Below are positions 16,991 to 25,700 of a DNA stretch of 64,000 nt, one piece after another. Both the position numbers and the translations under genes were made by a program. Numbering within the stretch: the first letter of the stretch is position 1; every line of letters begins with the position of its first letter. The notes below the pieces were generated by a model, which saw only the letters and a list, made by a program, of their open reading frames with translations, ran no database searches and had not been told where the DNA came from. The stretch covers positions 30,018 through 94,017 of the forward strand of contig JANINR010000146.1 of NCBI GenBank assembly GCA_024508915.1, in the 5' to 3' direction. The stretch comes from Lysobacteraceae bacterium. GTDB taxonomy: Bacteria > Pseudomonadota > Gammaproteobacteria > Xanthomonadales > Xanthomonadaceae.

Positions 16991-17650
16991 TCAGCGGACG
17001 ATGCGCGGGCGCTGCGGGCCGCCGCGTCCGAACGGCGGCTGCCCGCGCCAGTAGCGGATCAGCAGCCAGCCGAACAGCATGCCGCCCAGGTGCGCGAAGT
17101 GCGCGACGCCGGGCTGCAGGCCGGTGAAGCCGAGCAGCAGCTCGATCGCGCCATAGACGATCACCAGCGTGCGCGCCCGCATCGGGATCGGCGGGATGAG
17201 CAGCATCACGCGCTGGTTCGGGAACAGCATGCCGTAGGCGAGCAGCAGGCCGAACACGCCGCCCGACGCGCCCACCGTCGGGTACGCACCGCCGCCCTGC
17301 GCCACGGCCCAGGAGCCCACCGCCAGCTGGCACAGGCCCGCGCCGACGACGCAGGCGAAGAAGTAGGCGAGGAAGCGGCGCTGTCCCCAGGTGTACTCGA
17401 GCGGCGCGCCGAACATCAGCAGCGCGAGCATGTTGAAGCCGACGTGCGCGAAGCTGCCGTGCAGGAACGCGTAGGTCACCAGCTGCCACGGCAGGAACAG
17501 CGTGGATGCGCCGAACGGGCTCGCGTCGCCGCCCAGCGGCCACAGCATGAACGCCGCGAACGCAGGGTCGCCGACCAGCTGCTGCAGCAGGAACACGACG
17601 CCGTTGGCGATCAGCAGCGCCTTGGTGACGGGGGGGATATTGGAAAACAT
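16991..17650 (-). CDS. Rhomboid family intramembrane serine protease
   Basis: 219 residues with six hydrophobic segments. The catalytic Ser is in GASGGVFGLLLAYG (GxSG, near residue 125), and the catalytic His is in AHLGGMLFGWLLI near residue 185. The L1-loop WR element is weak. It cleaves membrane-spanning substrates within the bilayer; target unknown. TATCAT lies only 9 bases before the ATG at 17650 on the minus strand, so the mRNA may be nearly leaderless. It is convergent with the third M13 gene across a REP pair. Confidence 0.93.
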   Translation of the reverse strand: MFSNIPPVTKALLIANGVVFLLQQLVGDPAFAAFMLWPLGGDASPFGASTLFLPWQLVTYAFLHGSFAHVGFNMLALLMFGAPLEYTWGQRRFLAYFFACVVGAGLCQLAVGSWAVAQGGGAYPTVGASGGVFGLLLAYGMLFPNQRVMLLIPPIPMRARTLVIVYGAIELLLGFTGLQPGVAHFAHLGGMLFGWLLIRYWRGQPPFGRGGPQRPRIVR

Positions 17651-17677
17651 CGTGCGCCAATGATACCGGCCGGGCGG

Positions 17678-18022
17678 TCAGCGCGGCGCCCAGACCTCGG
17701 CGTCCATGTCGAAGCCGGCGGCGGCTGCCAGCCGCACGCGCCCCTTGTCCACCTTCACGCCTTCGGCCGTCAGCCGGCGGGCCTGCTCGCGGTGGCCCTT
17801 CGAGCCGGCGGGGAACGCGATGCGGCCATCCGCCCGCAACACGCGGTGCCACGGCAGGGCGGGATCGGTGTTGCCGGCGAGGACCTTCGCCGCCAGCCGC
17901 GCCCGGCCCGGCAGCCCGGCGCGGCGCGCGACCTCGCCGTAGGCGGCCACCTGGCCGCGCGGGATCGCCCGCACGGCCGCGAGGATGCGTTGTTCCGGCG
18001 AATCGCCCGCCGTCAGGTCCAC
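17678..18022 (-). CDS. Alkyltransferase-like protein (ATL), Cys replaced by Trp
   Basis: 114 residues of the MGMT DNA-binding fold. The active-site PCHRV of O6-methylguanine methyltransferases reads PWHRV (in DPALPWHRVLRADG), the mark of ATL proteins such as E. coli YbaZ. These bind O6-alkylguanine without repairing it and pass it to nucleotide excision repair. Other family features are IPRGQVAAYGEVARRAG and the recognition helix region GRARLAAKVLAGN. The longer track frame (17678-18886) runs antisense-like through the PiT gene and is not real. A GTG at 18022 overlaps the PiT stop by 10 bases, so the two are probably translationally coupled. uvrB is present elsewhere in this window. Confidence 0.85.
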   Translation of the reverse strand: MDLTAGDSPEQRILAAVRAIPRGQVAAYGEVARRAGLPGRARLAAKVLAGNTDPALPWHRVLRADGRIAFPAGSKGHREQARRLTAEGVKVDKGRVRLAAAAGFDMDAEVWAPR

Positions 18023-19131
18023 CCCATCCACTCGCACAGCTTCAGCATCGCGTAGGCGATGCCGCCGGCGGCCGGGATGGTGAGGATCCAGGCCCAGACG
18101 ATGCGCTCGATCACCGTCAGCTTCAGCGCGCGCGGGTTCTTGGCGTAGCCCACGCCCATGATCGCGGTGGAGATGCTGTGCGTGGTCGAGACCGGCATGC
18201 CGAAATGCGCCGCCAGGGTCAGGATCGTCGCCGACGCGCTTTCGGCGGCGAAGCCGTGGATCGGATGCAGCTTCACCATCTTGTGGCCCATCGTCTTGAT
18301 GATGCGCCAGCCGCCCGCGGCGGTGCCGGCGGCCATCACCAGGGCGCAGGTCGCGATGATCCAGCTGTCGATGTCGGTCTCGCCGCCATCCGGATGCATG
18401 AAGGCCAGCCACGGCGGCAGCTGGTCGAGCGCGCCGGAGGCCTGCGCGGCGAAGATCGCCAGGGCGATGATGCCCATCGTCTTCTGCGCATCGTTGGTGC
18501 CGTGGGCGAAGCCCATGTAGGCCGCGGACACCAGCTGCGCCTTGCCGAAGAACGCGTTCACCCAGCGCGGCCGCGCCAGCCGCGCCAGCGGGCCGCCGGC
18601 GCGCGCCATCGCGGCGATGATCGCCCACAGCAGCACCATGATCAGCACGCCGAGCAGGAACCCGGCGATCGGCGAGCTGATCATCGGCACGAAGACCTTC
18701 CACAGCAGGCCCTTGTTCTTCGTCCAGTCGCCGACGTTCTGCGACCAGATCAGCGCATTCCAGTTGTTGTGCGCCGCGGCCAGCGCGGCGCCGCACAGGC
18801 CGCCGATCAGCGCATGCGAGGACGACGACGGCAGGCCGAGCCACCAGGTGATCAGGTTCCAGGTGATGCCGCCGCCCAGCGCGCACAGCAGCACCTGCGA
18901 GGTGACGGCGACCACGTTCGCGTCGACCAGCCCGGAGGAAATGGTCTTGGCGACCGCGGTGCCCATGAAGGCGCCGATCAGGTTCATCGTCGCCGCCAGG
19001 ATCACCGCCTGCCCCGGCGACAGCACCTTGGTCGCGACCACGGTCGCGATCGAATTGGCGGTGTCGTGGAACCCGTTGATGAATTCGAACAGCAGGGCGG
19101 CGACCACCACCACCAGCACTATGGTCAGCAT
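18013..19131 (-). CDS. PiT family low-affinity inorganic phosphate transporter
   Basis: 372 residues, integral inner-membrane protein. The two PiT signatures are visible: FINGFHDTANSIATVVATKVLSP near the N-terminus and GFAHGTNDAQKTMGIIALAI in the middle, with SSSSHALIGGLCGAALA and HFGMPVSTTHSISTAIMGVG as the repeated PSSxxS/T-type motifs. It carries metal-phosphate with a cation. The DUF47 gene lies 16 bases upstream on the same strand, a usual partner. ATL is coupled downstream. Confidence 0.95.
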   Translation of the reverse strand: MLTIVLVVVVAALLFEFINGFHDTANSIATVVATKVLSPGQAVILAATMNLIGAFMGTAVAKTISSGLVDANVVAVTSQVLLCALGGGITWNLITWWLGLPSSSSHALIGGLCGAALAAAHNNWNALIWSQNVGDWTKNKGLLWKVFVPMISSPIAGFLLGVLIMVLLWAIIAAMARAGGPLARLARPRWVNAFFGKAQLVSAAYMGFAHGTNDAQKTMGIIALAIFAAQASGALDQLPPWLAFMHPDGGETDIDSWIIATCALVMAAGTAAGGWRIIKTMGHKMVKLHPIHGFAAESASATILTLAAHFGMPVSTTHSISTAIMGVGYAKNPRALKLTVIERIVWAWILTIPAAGGIAYAMLKLCEWMGWT

Positions 19132-19147
19132 CGCGGCAGTCCCGGGC

Positions 19148-19774
19148 TCAGCTGTTCTTCAGCGCGATTTCGTAGGCCACGACGCCCGCCTCGCGGCAGC
19201 GGTCGATGGCCTTCTCGAGGATCTCGAAGAATTCCTTCAGCAGGAACATCTCGCCGGCGTCGAGGCGGCCGGAATAGATGTCGCGGTGCAGTTCGAGGAT
19301 CAGGCGGTCGGCCTCGGTCTCGAGCACGCGCAGCTTGTCGTTGAGCTGCTTCATCGGCTCCAGGCGCAGGTGCCGCAGCTCCTTCACCATCTCCACCACG
19401 ACCGCGGCCGCCTTCTCCAGCATGGCGGCGCGCGGCGCGAAGTCGATGCCTTCCAGGCGGTGCCGGGCGAGCGCGTAGCGGTCGGCGAAGCGCTCGACCT
19501 GCTTGGGGATCTTGTACAGGGCCGAGCCCAGGGCCTCGATGTCCTCGCGCTCGATCGGGGTGATGAAGCTGTCCACCAGGGCCTGGCTGATCTTGGCCGA
19601 GGCGTCGCGCTCGCGCTGGCGGGCCAGCTTGAAGGCATCCAGCGAGGGCTCGCGACCCGGCGCCTTCAGCATCTCGTACAGGGCCACGGTGCTCGCGTGG
19701 GCGGCGTCGGCCGCCTCGTCCAGCAGCGCGTAGAACTGCTTGCCTGCCCCGAAGATGGTCTGGAGGGAGAACAT
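19148..19774 (-). CDS. DUF47 family PhoU-like regulator of PiT
   Basis: 208 residues, almost all helical, like PhoU and TIGR00153. Begins MFSLQTIFGAGKQFYALLDEAADAA, with EREDIEALGSALYKIPKQVERFADRYAL and LNDKLRVLETEADRLILELHRDIYSGRLDAGEMFLLKEFFEILEKAIDRC, the conserved ExxxD repeats that bind metal. Such genes adjoin pit transporters and control their activity. First gene of the probable DUF47-PiT-ATL unit; divergent from the HlyC/CorC gene. Confidence 0.92.
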   Translation of the reverse strand: MFSLQTIFGAGKQFYALLDEAADAAHASTVALYEMLKAPGREPSLDAFKLARQRERDASAKISQALVDSFITPIEREDIEALGSALYKIPKQVERFADRYALARHRLEGIDFAPRAAMLEKAAAVVVEMVKELRHLRLEPMKQLNDKLRVLETEADRLILELHRDIYSGRLDAGEMFLLKEFFEILEKAIDRCREAGVVAYEIALKNS

Positions 19775-19912
19775 CGGCCTTGGCCCCGGTTGCGAAAGGA
19801 TGACGAGGATATGGCCGGATTATGACGGTTCCGTGTCACAGCCGGGTCGCCGGGCCCCGCGGGGCCGGCTGCTATGATCCGGGCCGCCCGTCCCCCTCCC
19901 CCGGAACCGCGC

Positions 19913-21226
19913 TTGCTGCAGCTCCTGGTCGTCCTGGTCCTGATCCTGTGCAACGGCTTCTTCGCCATGTCGGAGATGGCCGTCCTCACCTCGCGCAAGA
20001 GCCGGTTGCGGCAGATGGCCGAGCGCAGCCGGCGCGCCCGCAAGGCCCTCTGGCTGGCCGAGCATCCGGAGGGGTTCCTGTCCGCGGTCCAGCTGTGGAT
20101 CACCCTGCTGGGCCTGGTCGTGGGCTACTTCGGCGGCGAGTCGATGGGCGGCCGCCTGGCCGAGCCCTTGCGGGACATCGCATGGCTCGCGCCCTACGCC
20201 GAGCACATCGGGTTCGTGGCCGGCTTCGTGGTGATGCTGTTCCTGTTCGGGCTGGTCGGCGAACTGGTGCCCAAGCGCATCGGCACCCTGCGCCCCGAGG
20301 TGATCGCGACGGCGGTCGCCTACCCGATGGACTTCTTCGCCAAGGTCGCGAAGCCGCTGGTGGTGCTGCTGGCCGCCTGCACCCGGCTGACGATGCGCCT
20401 GCTGGGGCTGCACGACACCAGCGGCGGCGCCGTCACCGAGGAGGAGATCCGCATGCTGGTGGCCGAAGGCCACGAGCAGGGCGTGCTCGACGCCGACGAG
20501 CGCAACATGATGCAGCGCGTGATGCGCCTCGGCGACCGCACCGCCGACAGCCTGATGACGCCGCGCGTGCGCATCGCCTGGCTCGACGCGGCCGCCAGCC
20601 TCGAGGAGAACCTGGCGGCGATGCGCGAGACGCCCTACTCGCGTTATCCCGTGTACCGCGGCAGCGACTCCGACGTGCTCGGCGTGCTCGAGGTGAAGAC
20701 GCTGCTGGACGAGCTCGACCAGCGCACGCCCAACCTGTTCGCGAACCTGCGCCCGGCCGTGTACGTCTCGGAATCGACGCACGCGCTCAAGCTGCTCGAG
20801 ATCTTCCGCGAGGAACAGCAGTCGCTGGCGCTCGTGGTGGACGAGTACGGCGACGTCGCCGGCATGGTGACGCTCAACGACCTGATGGGCGCGGTCATCG
20901 GCCGCGTGCAGTCCGGCGAGGGCCACGACGCCGAAGCCCTGGTGGTCGAGCGCGAGGACGGTTCGCTGCTGGTGGACGGCTCGCTGCCGGTGGACGACCT
21001 GCGCGAGCTGATCGGCGGGGGCGGCCTGCCGGAAGAGGACGAGCACGATTACCACACGGCCGCCGGCATGGTGATCGCGCGCTTCAGCCGCATCCCGAAC
21101 GCCGGCGAGCACTTCGACTGGGCAGGCTGGCGCATCGAGGTGGTCGACCTGGACGGGCCGCGCATCGACAAGCTGCTGATGCAGCGCCTACCCGACCTCG
21201 AAGGCGGCGGCGACGCCGATGAGTGA
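19913..21226 (+). CDS. HlyC/CorC (CNNM-like) family transporter
   Basis: Integral membrane protein of 437 residues with an N-terminal DUF21 domain (NGFFAMSEMAVLTSRKSRL..., three to four transmembrane segments). This is followed by two CBS domains (MTPRVRIAWLDAAASLEENL and VSESTHALKLLEIFREEQQSLALVVDEYGDVAGMVTLNDLMGAVIG) and a C-terminal CorC_HlyC domain (FSRIPNAGEHFDWAGWRIEVVDLDG). It resembles CNNM magnesium exporters; hemolysin is an old label. The TTG at 19913 is preferred: GGAA stands 6 bases before it, whereas the track ATG at 19874 lies inside TATGAT, a likely -10 element. exoD overlaps the 3' end by 8 bases. Confidence 0.9.
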   Translation: MLQLLVVLVLILCNGFFAMSEMAVLTSRKSRLRQMAERSRRARKALWLAEHPEGFLSAVQLWITLLGLVVGYFGGESMGGRLAEPLRDIAWLAPYAEHIGFVAGFVVMLFLFGLVGELVPKRIGTLRPEVIATAVAYPMDFFAKVAKPLVVLLAACTRLTMRLLGLHDTSGGAVTEEEIRMLVAEGHEQGVLDADERNMMQRVMRLGDRTADSLMTPRVRIAWLDAAASLEENLAAMRETPYSRYPVYRGSDSDVLGVLEVKTLLDELDQRTPNLFANLRPAVYVSESTHALKLLEIFREEQQSLALVVDEYGDVAGMVTLNDLMGAVIGRVQSGEGHDAEALVVEREDGSLLVDGSLPVDDLRELIGGGGLPEEDEHDYHTAAGMVIARFSRIPNAGEHFDWAGWRIEVVDLDGPRIDKLLMQRLPDLEGGGDADE

Positions 21227-21884
21227 CCGGCCCGGCGAAGGCCGCGGCCCCGCCCCCCGCGGCAGCGACGACGACGGCGACGACGGCCGCAACCTGCGCG
21301 CCCTGCTCGACGCGCTGGTCGCCGGCGAGCCGGGCGACACGCTGCGGCTGCGCGACCTGCTGGCGGGACTCGGACGGCGCTCGTTCGGGATGCTGCTGTT
21401 CGTCGCGACGCTGCCCGCCTTCATCCCGATTCCCATCGGCGGCGCGATCAGCGGGCCGCTGGTGGTGCTGATCGGGCTGCAACTGCTCGCCGGCCGGCGC
21501 GAGCCCTGGCTGCCGCGCTTCGCCGCCGAACGCGGCCCGCATCGCCACGCGCTGGCGCGCTTCGACCGCCTCGTCTCGCCATGGCTCGCGCGCCTGGAGC
21601 GCGTCGTGCGCCCGCGCCTGCCGGAACTGCTGCACCATCCTGCCGCCGCCGCGCTGACCGGGCTGCTGCTGGTGATGCTCGGCCTGCTGCTGTCGCTGCC
21701 GATCCCGTTCACCAACTACCTGTTCGGGATCCTGCTGCTCCTGTTCGCGCTGGCCTTGCTCGAGCGCGATGGCGCGCTCATGGCGGTCGCGTGGATCGCC
21801 GGCGGGGCCTGCGTGGGCGTGTTCGGCCTGCTGTCGGGCCACTTCGTCGCGATGGCCGCGCACGGCATCGACCTGCTGATCTAG
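21219..21884 (+). CDS. exoD: ExoD family membrane protein
   Basis: 221 residues. Resembles rhizobial ExoD, implicated in exopolysaccharide synthesis and alkali tolerance, though the biochemical role is unclear. Family features are LRDLLAGLGRRSFGMLLFVATLPAFIPIPIGGAISGPLVVLIGLQLLAGRREPWLP and the C-terminal membrane segments around [40 protein letters not shown]. The start overlaps the preceding gene (ATGAGTGA), indicating coupling. A hairpin at 21911-21934 follows; its T tract is on the minus strand. Confidence 0.85.
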   Translation: MSDRPGEGRGPAPRGSDDDGDDGRNLRALLDALVAGEPGDTLRLRDLLAGLGRRSFGMLLFVATLPAFIPIPIGGAISGPLVVLIGLQLLAGRREPWLPRFAAERGPHRHALARFDRLVSPWLARLERVVRPRLPELLHHPAAAALTGLLLVMLGLLLSLPIPFTNYLFGILLLLFALALLERDGALMAVAWIAGGACVGVFGLLSGHFVAMAAHGIDLLI

Positions 21885-21902
21885 CCCGTTGCCCGGTCGG
21901 CC

Positions 21903-21934
21903 AAAGAAAAACCCGGCCCCATGGGGAGCCGGGT
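21903..21934 (-). terminator. Leftward terminator of the candidate small RNA
   Basis: Minus strand ACCCGG, CCCC, AT, GGGG, CCGGGT with a two-base bulge, followed by TTTTTCTTT. The strong T tract is only on the minus strand, so it ends leftward transcription; it may also slow the exoD transcript. Confidence 0.8.
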
Positions 21935-22203
21935 GTTTCCGAATGCCGGAATGTCGTACCGGCCCTGCCTTGTGTCCGCGTGGCTTCCGTGCCGCGGCAT
22001 CCTGCCCATGCGTCCCTGCCCTGCTTCCCTGCCGCAGGCCGGCCTTCAATCGCGTTGAGGTGGTACCCCGAATGGCCGCCTCTCGACGGCCCGCGTCCAT
22101 GCCTGTGTCCGGGCGTTCTCTCCGGACGCCTTCGGTGCGGCGGGCCGTCCCTGCGAGCCGCCGTTGCCCCCGCAGCGGCCGAGTGGGCGGCGCGTTGCGA
22201 CAT
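21903..22203 (-). ncRNA. Candidate small RNA, about 300 nt, GGA-rich
   Basis: A 425-base stretch between exoD and pilE (21885-22309) has no credible protein gene. On the minus strand it carries a promoter (TTGACA, 18-base spacer, TAATGT) with a predicted start near 22203, and ends at an intrinsic terminator. The intervening RNA is highly structured (for example CGUCCGGAGAGAACGCCCGGAC) and contains about ten GGA triplets, several as AGGGA or CGGA. Repeated GGA motifs are typical of RNAs that titrate RsmA/CsrA, but this count is only moderately above expectation for such GC content. I do not recognise it as a known RNA family; 6S, RNase P and tmRNA signatures are absent. Confidence 0.45.
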
Positions 22204-22208
22204 CGGTC

Positions 22209-22238
22209 ACATTACCGGCGCGGTTTCGCCGCTGTCAA
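22209..22238 (-). promoter_or_regulatory. Promoter of the candidate small RNA
   Basis: Minus strand TTGACA (22238-22233), 18-base spacer, TAATGT (22214-22209). The -35 is perfect, the -10 partial. It faces away from pilE toward the terminator at 21903. Confidence 0.5.
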
Positions 22239-22242
22239 ACGC

Positions 22243-22275
22243 CGGAAACGGTGACAAGCGGTGTAACCGTTTCCG
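22243..22275. repeat. Long inverted repeat between pilE and the small-RNA promoter
   Basis: CGGAAACGGTGAC, 7-base spacer, GTAACCGTTTCCG: 13-base arms with one mismatch, the outer 10 perfect. It ends five bases from the -35 element of the small-RNA promoter, where an activator site would be. It could instead be a hairpin at the end of the pilin transcript, but no T tract follows. Confidence 0.65.
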
Positions 22276-22309
22276 ACATGGCGCCGGCGCGCATCGGCGA
22301 ATCGCGTCG

Positions 22310-22720
22310 CTACCAGCAGGCGGCGACGTCGTTCGCGCCCTTCGTGCCCGTATTGTCGATCGAGAGCGTGCCGCACTTCGAATCGTCCTGGGACGCGTTC
22401 GGCACGGCCTGGATCGTGAACGTGTCCGTGTCCGGCGTTCCGTCGAACGCCACGGCGTAATGGTCGGTGACGTCCGCGTCGCAATCCGGGAGCACGGCGC
22501 CTTCATAGCTGAAGTTCTTGGTGTAGTAGCGCTCCATGAACTGGGCGCCGCTGGCCAGGCAGGCCTTGGCCGCGCCCCGCCGCGCCTTGACGGTCGCGAA
22601 GTCGTAGCTGGCGACCGCGATCGCGACGAGGATCGCCACGACGGTGACCGCCATCATCAACTCGATCAGGGTGAAGCCGGCCGCGTGCCTGCGGCCGGGG
22701 GCAACGGTCTTTCCACGCAT
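22310..22720 (-). CDS. pilE: PilE-like type IV minor pilin
   Basis: 136 residues from the ATG at 22720 (MRGKTVAPGRRHAAG, cleaved before FTLIELMMAVTVVAILVAIAVASYDFATVKARRGAAKACL). GAGGGA lies upstream. The track start at 22747 would overlap pilY1. The C-terminal half has the cysteine pair (CDADVTDHYAV... CGTLSIDNTG...AACW) expected for the disulfide-bonded D region. Last gene of the fimT-pilV-pilW-pilX-pilY1-pilE unit, whose products prime pilus assembly. A long inverted repeat follows the stop. Confidence 0.9.
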   Translation of the reverse strand: MRGKTVAPGRRHAAGFTLIELMMAVTVVAILVAIAVASYDFATVKARRGAAKACLASGAQFMERYYTKNFSYEGAVLPDCDADVTDHYAVAFDGTPDTDTFTIQAVPNASQDDSKCGTLSIDNTGTKGANDVAACW

Positions 22721-22722
22721 CG

Positions 22723-25700
22723 TCAATCCCTCATGATTTCGCGCCACGAAATGCGGCGTGCAGACCCGCCCTGCGGATTCATCACCACGGAACCCAGCGT
22801 ACCCTTCGAACCGCCGACCACGAGCAGCTTGTCGATCAGCGTCGGCAGGGTCGGCATGCCCACGCCCAGGTCGATCGAGCCGACGGGCACCACCGTGCCG
22901 TCGGCGGCGGTGACGACGTCGTCCCCGTCGACCTTGCCGTCGCCGTTGCTGTCGAAATACGCGCTGCCCAGGCTCGTGCCCGTGAACGGGTCGATCGCGT
23001 TGACGTAACCGGTGCCGCCCGCGTCGCAGGTGTTCTCCTGCGGCGGGATCATGCTCGCGAACAGCAGCACGGCGCCGCGGACGCGCGGATTGCTGACGAC
23101 GCGCTCGCCTGCGGTCGGATTGTCGAGGTCGACGTACCAGCCGCGCTTCCCGGACGCGAGCGTGCTCGCGGACTCGAATCCGCGCACGTCGTTGCCGTCC
23201 TGCGTCTTCGCCACGATGATCGAGCGCTCGACCAGGTCGGTGCGGCCGCTGATCGCGCCTGCGTCGTCGATGAGGCCGTACATCGACTGCACGTCGTCGT
23301 TGCTGACGTCCGCGGAGGTCATGAAGCTGCCGGTGCCGGCGAACACCCAGATCTTGGAGGTCGCGGGGTCGCGCGCGATGGCGAGGCCGGCCGTGATCGG
23401 CTGCGCCTTGCCGCCCGCGTCCTTGGCCGTGAAGAAGGGCGAGCCGGAGAACGCGATGTTCCAGGTGCTGCTGTCGGTCGCGTGCAGGTCGAACTTCCAG
23501 ATGTTGCCCTTCAGGTCGCCCGCGTACACGTAGTCGACGTCGCCGTCGCCGTCCGTGTCCGCGCCGCGCGGCGCCGACAGGCCGTTGTCGCTGCCGATGC
23601 CGGTATCGAGCTGGCGGATGACGCTGCCGTCCGCGAGGTTGAGGATGAACAGCACCGCATGGCCGTTGGGGCTGTTGATGCCGTTGCTGACGATGGCGGC
23701 CTGGATCTTGTCGCCGTCGGCATCGAGGGCGTTCAACGTGACCACCAGCGGTTCGCCCAGCACCTGGCCCATGTCGTTGCCGAGCGCGCTGCCGGTCTTG
23801 TCCCAGAGGACGCTGGCTGCGGAGAACGCCGCCGGCGTGGTGACGTCCAGCGAATAGATGCCGCGCCCGCCGCGGCCGAGCGTGCCGAGCAGGTAGTTCT
23901 TGCCCGGCGTCTGGCTAGTGCTGGAGACGACCACCGGGCCGTCGACGAAATACTGGTGGTTCGGGCTGTACTGCGGGTCGCTGAGGTTGCCCAGCTGGCC
24001 GAAGTCCAGGCCGGCCGGCACGTAGGCGAACAGCTCGGCGCCGGTCAGCGCGTTGAAGCCGTGGAGCATGCCGTCGTTGGCGCCGACGTAGATCGTCTCG
24101 CTCTCCTTCACGTACATCGGCGAGGAGTTCGCGATGTCGCCGAGCAGCGAGTCGCGGTCGCGCAGTTTGCCACCGTTCGCGATTTCCAGCGCGCGGGAAC
24201 CGGAGAGGTACGCCGCGTTCTGGTCGCCGGTGGTGGCGCCGCCGCTGATGTCCGGGCGCGACGGCTTGGCCAGCGCGGTGGACTGCGCCGACGTCGGGAA
24301 CGTGGTGCCGTTGGTGCCGGACCAGGTGAAGACCTTGCGCGTCCCGTACGCCGGGATGTGCTGGGACGCCTTCCACGCGGCATCCGGCACGCCGTCGCCG
24401 TCGGCGTCGACCGTCGAGATGCCGGCCGCGCTCACTTCGTACGCGGCGAGTTCGCCGGTCCACTTGCCCGACACGTAGCTCGCCTGGTACACGCGGGTGT
24501 CGGTCTGGAACGAGGTGCTGTTCGCGGTCACGTTGGACGCGGAGCCCAGGCGTTGCGCGACGGTGGCGAGCGCGTCGATCAGGCCCTGCACGAATTCGGC
24601 CGGGTTGGTCGCGGTGACGAAGTTGCCGTGGCCGTTGACGGAGGCGTGCCAGAGGTCGTCGATGCGGTCGAGGTCCTCGGTGTCGGTCGGATCCGGCCAG
24701 TTCTTGCTGCCGTTGGTGATCGACTGCAGGTCCGTCTTCGGGTTGAGGCGGCCCTGCTGGCCGATGGAGACGCCGAAGGTCACCATGTGCTGCCAGAACG
24801 CGGGGTCCGCGGTCGATGTCGGCACGTCGTTGGCGAGCGCGGTGACGAGGTCGCGCTTCCAGAAGTAGTTGGCGACGTCGGCGAGCGTGTTGCCCTTCGA
24901 GAAAAGCGTGTTGCCCGACTTGAAGTTGTCCTTGTACGGCGTGACCGGCTTGTACTGCAGGCTGGACTTGCCGTCCTCGGAGACGATCACGGCGCCATCG
25001 GTCGCGTCGGCGTCGCCGACGGCGCTGTAGCCCTGCGTACTGTTCCAGTAACCGTCGGTGGTGAGGATCGCGAAGTTCTGGCGGCAGCTCAGTTGCGAAT
25101 CGCCCGTGCCCGGCCCCCATGGCCCGTTCGTCCCGGTGTCCTCGAAGTAGCGTCCCGCGCGCTGCAACGCGCCCTGCAGGGGCGTGCCGTTGTAGCCGCG
25201 CGCGCCCTGCAGCTGGGTGAACCAGTTGCTGCGGTTGGTGCCGCGGAACAGGCCGCCGTCCGAGCCGACCGGCACCTTGTACGCCGGGCTCGCGGAGGTC
25301 GAGACCGAACTGGTGAAGTAGCCGGAAGTCGTGCTGTCGCGGTTCCAGATGGAGTCGTAGCCGACGCGGATGCTGGAGCCGAGCTGGCCGAAGGCCTCGC
25401 TGGCGCCGGATTTCGCGACCTTGATGCGGCTGCGATGGTAGGAGAACCAGGTCGCGTAGTTGGTCTGCTCGTCGGCCTCGGACCGGCCGGTCGGCGTGGT
25501 GAAGCTGCAGTTGCGCCAGCCGTTGCCGGACGTGCTCGTGCTGCAGCCGGCGTTGGCGACGCCGGTGCGCGTGTCGGTGCCCGAGATCGAGGCGGTGATC
25601 GAGACGTTGCTGTAGTTGCTGGCGGCGAGCAGCCGGATCTCGTAGGTGCCGGCCGCGGGCGAGTTCTTGGAGCAGCTGCGGTTGTTGCCGTTCTGGGTGT

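Noticed and set aside
17678-18886. 402-aa minus ORF across ATL and PiT
   Set aside because: Only the last 114 codons are the ATL gene; the rest is out of frame over the PiT transporter.
19790-19860. Possible Pho box ahead of the DUF47-PiT genes
   Set aside because: CTGTGAC and CCGTCAT are present on the minus strand but spaced 13 bases, not the 11 of a Pho box, and match poorly.
21778-22203. 141-aa Arg/Gly-rich minus ORF between exoD and pilE
   Set aside because: No ribosome site, low-complexity composition, antisense to exoD at its end, and it crosses the intrinsic terminator; better explained as non-coding RNA.
21889-22254. 121-aa plus ORF between exoD and pilE
   Set aside because: Same low-complexity region, no Shine-Dalgarno, no recognisable motif.
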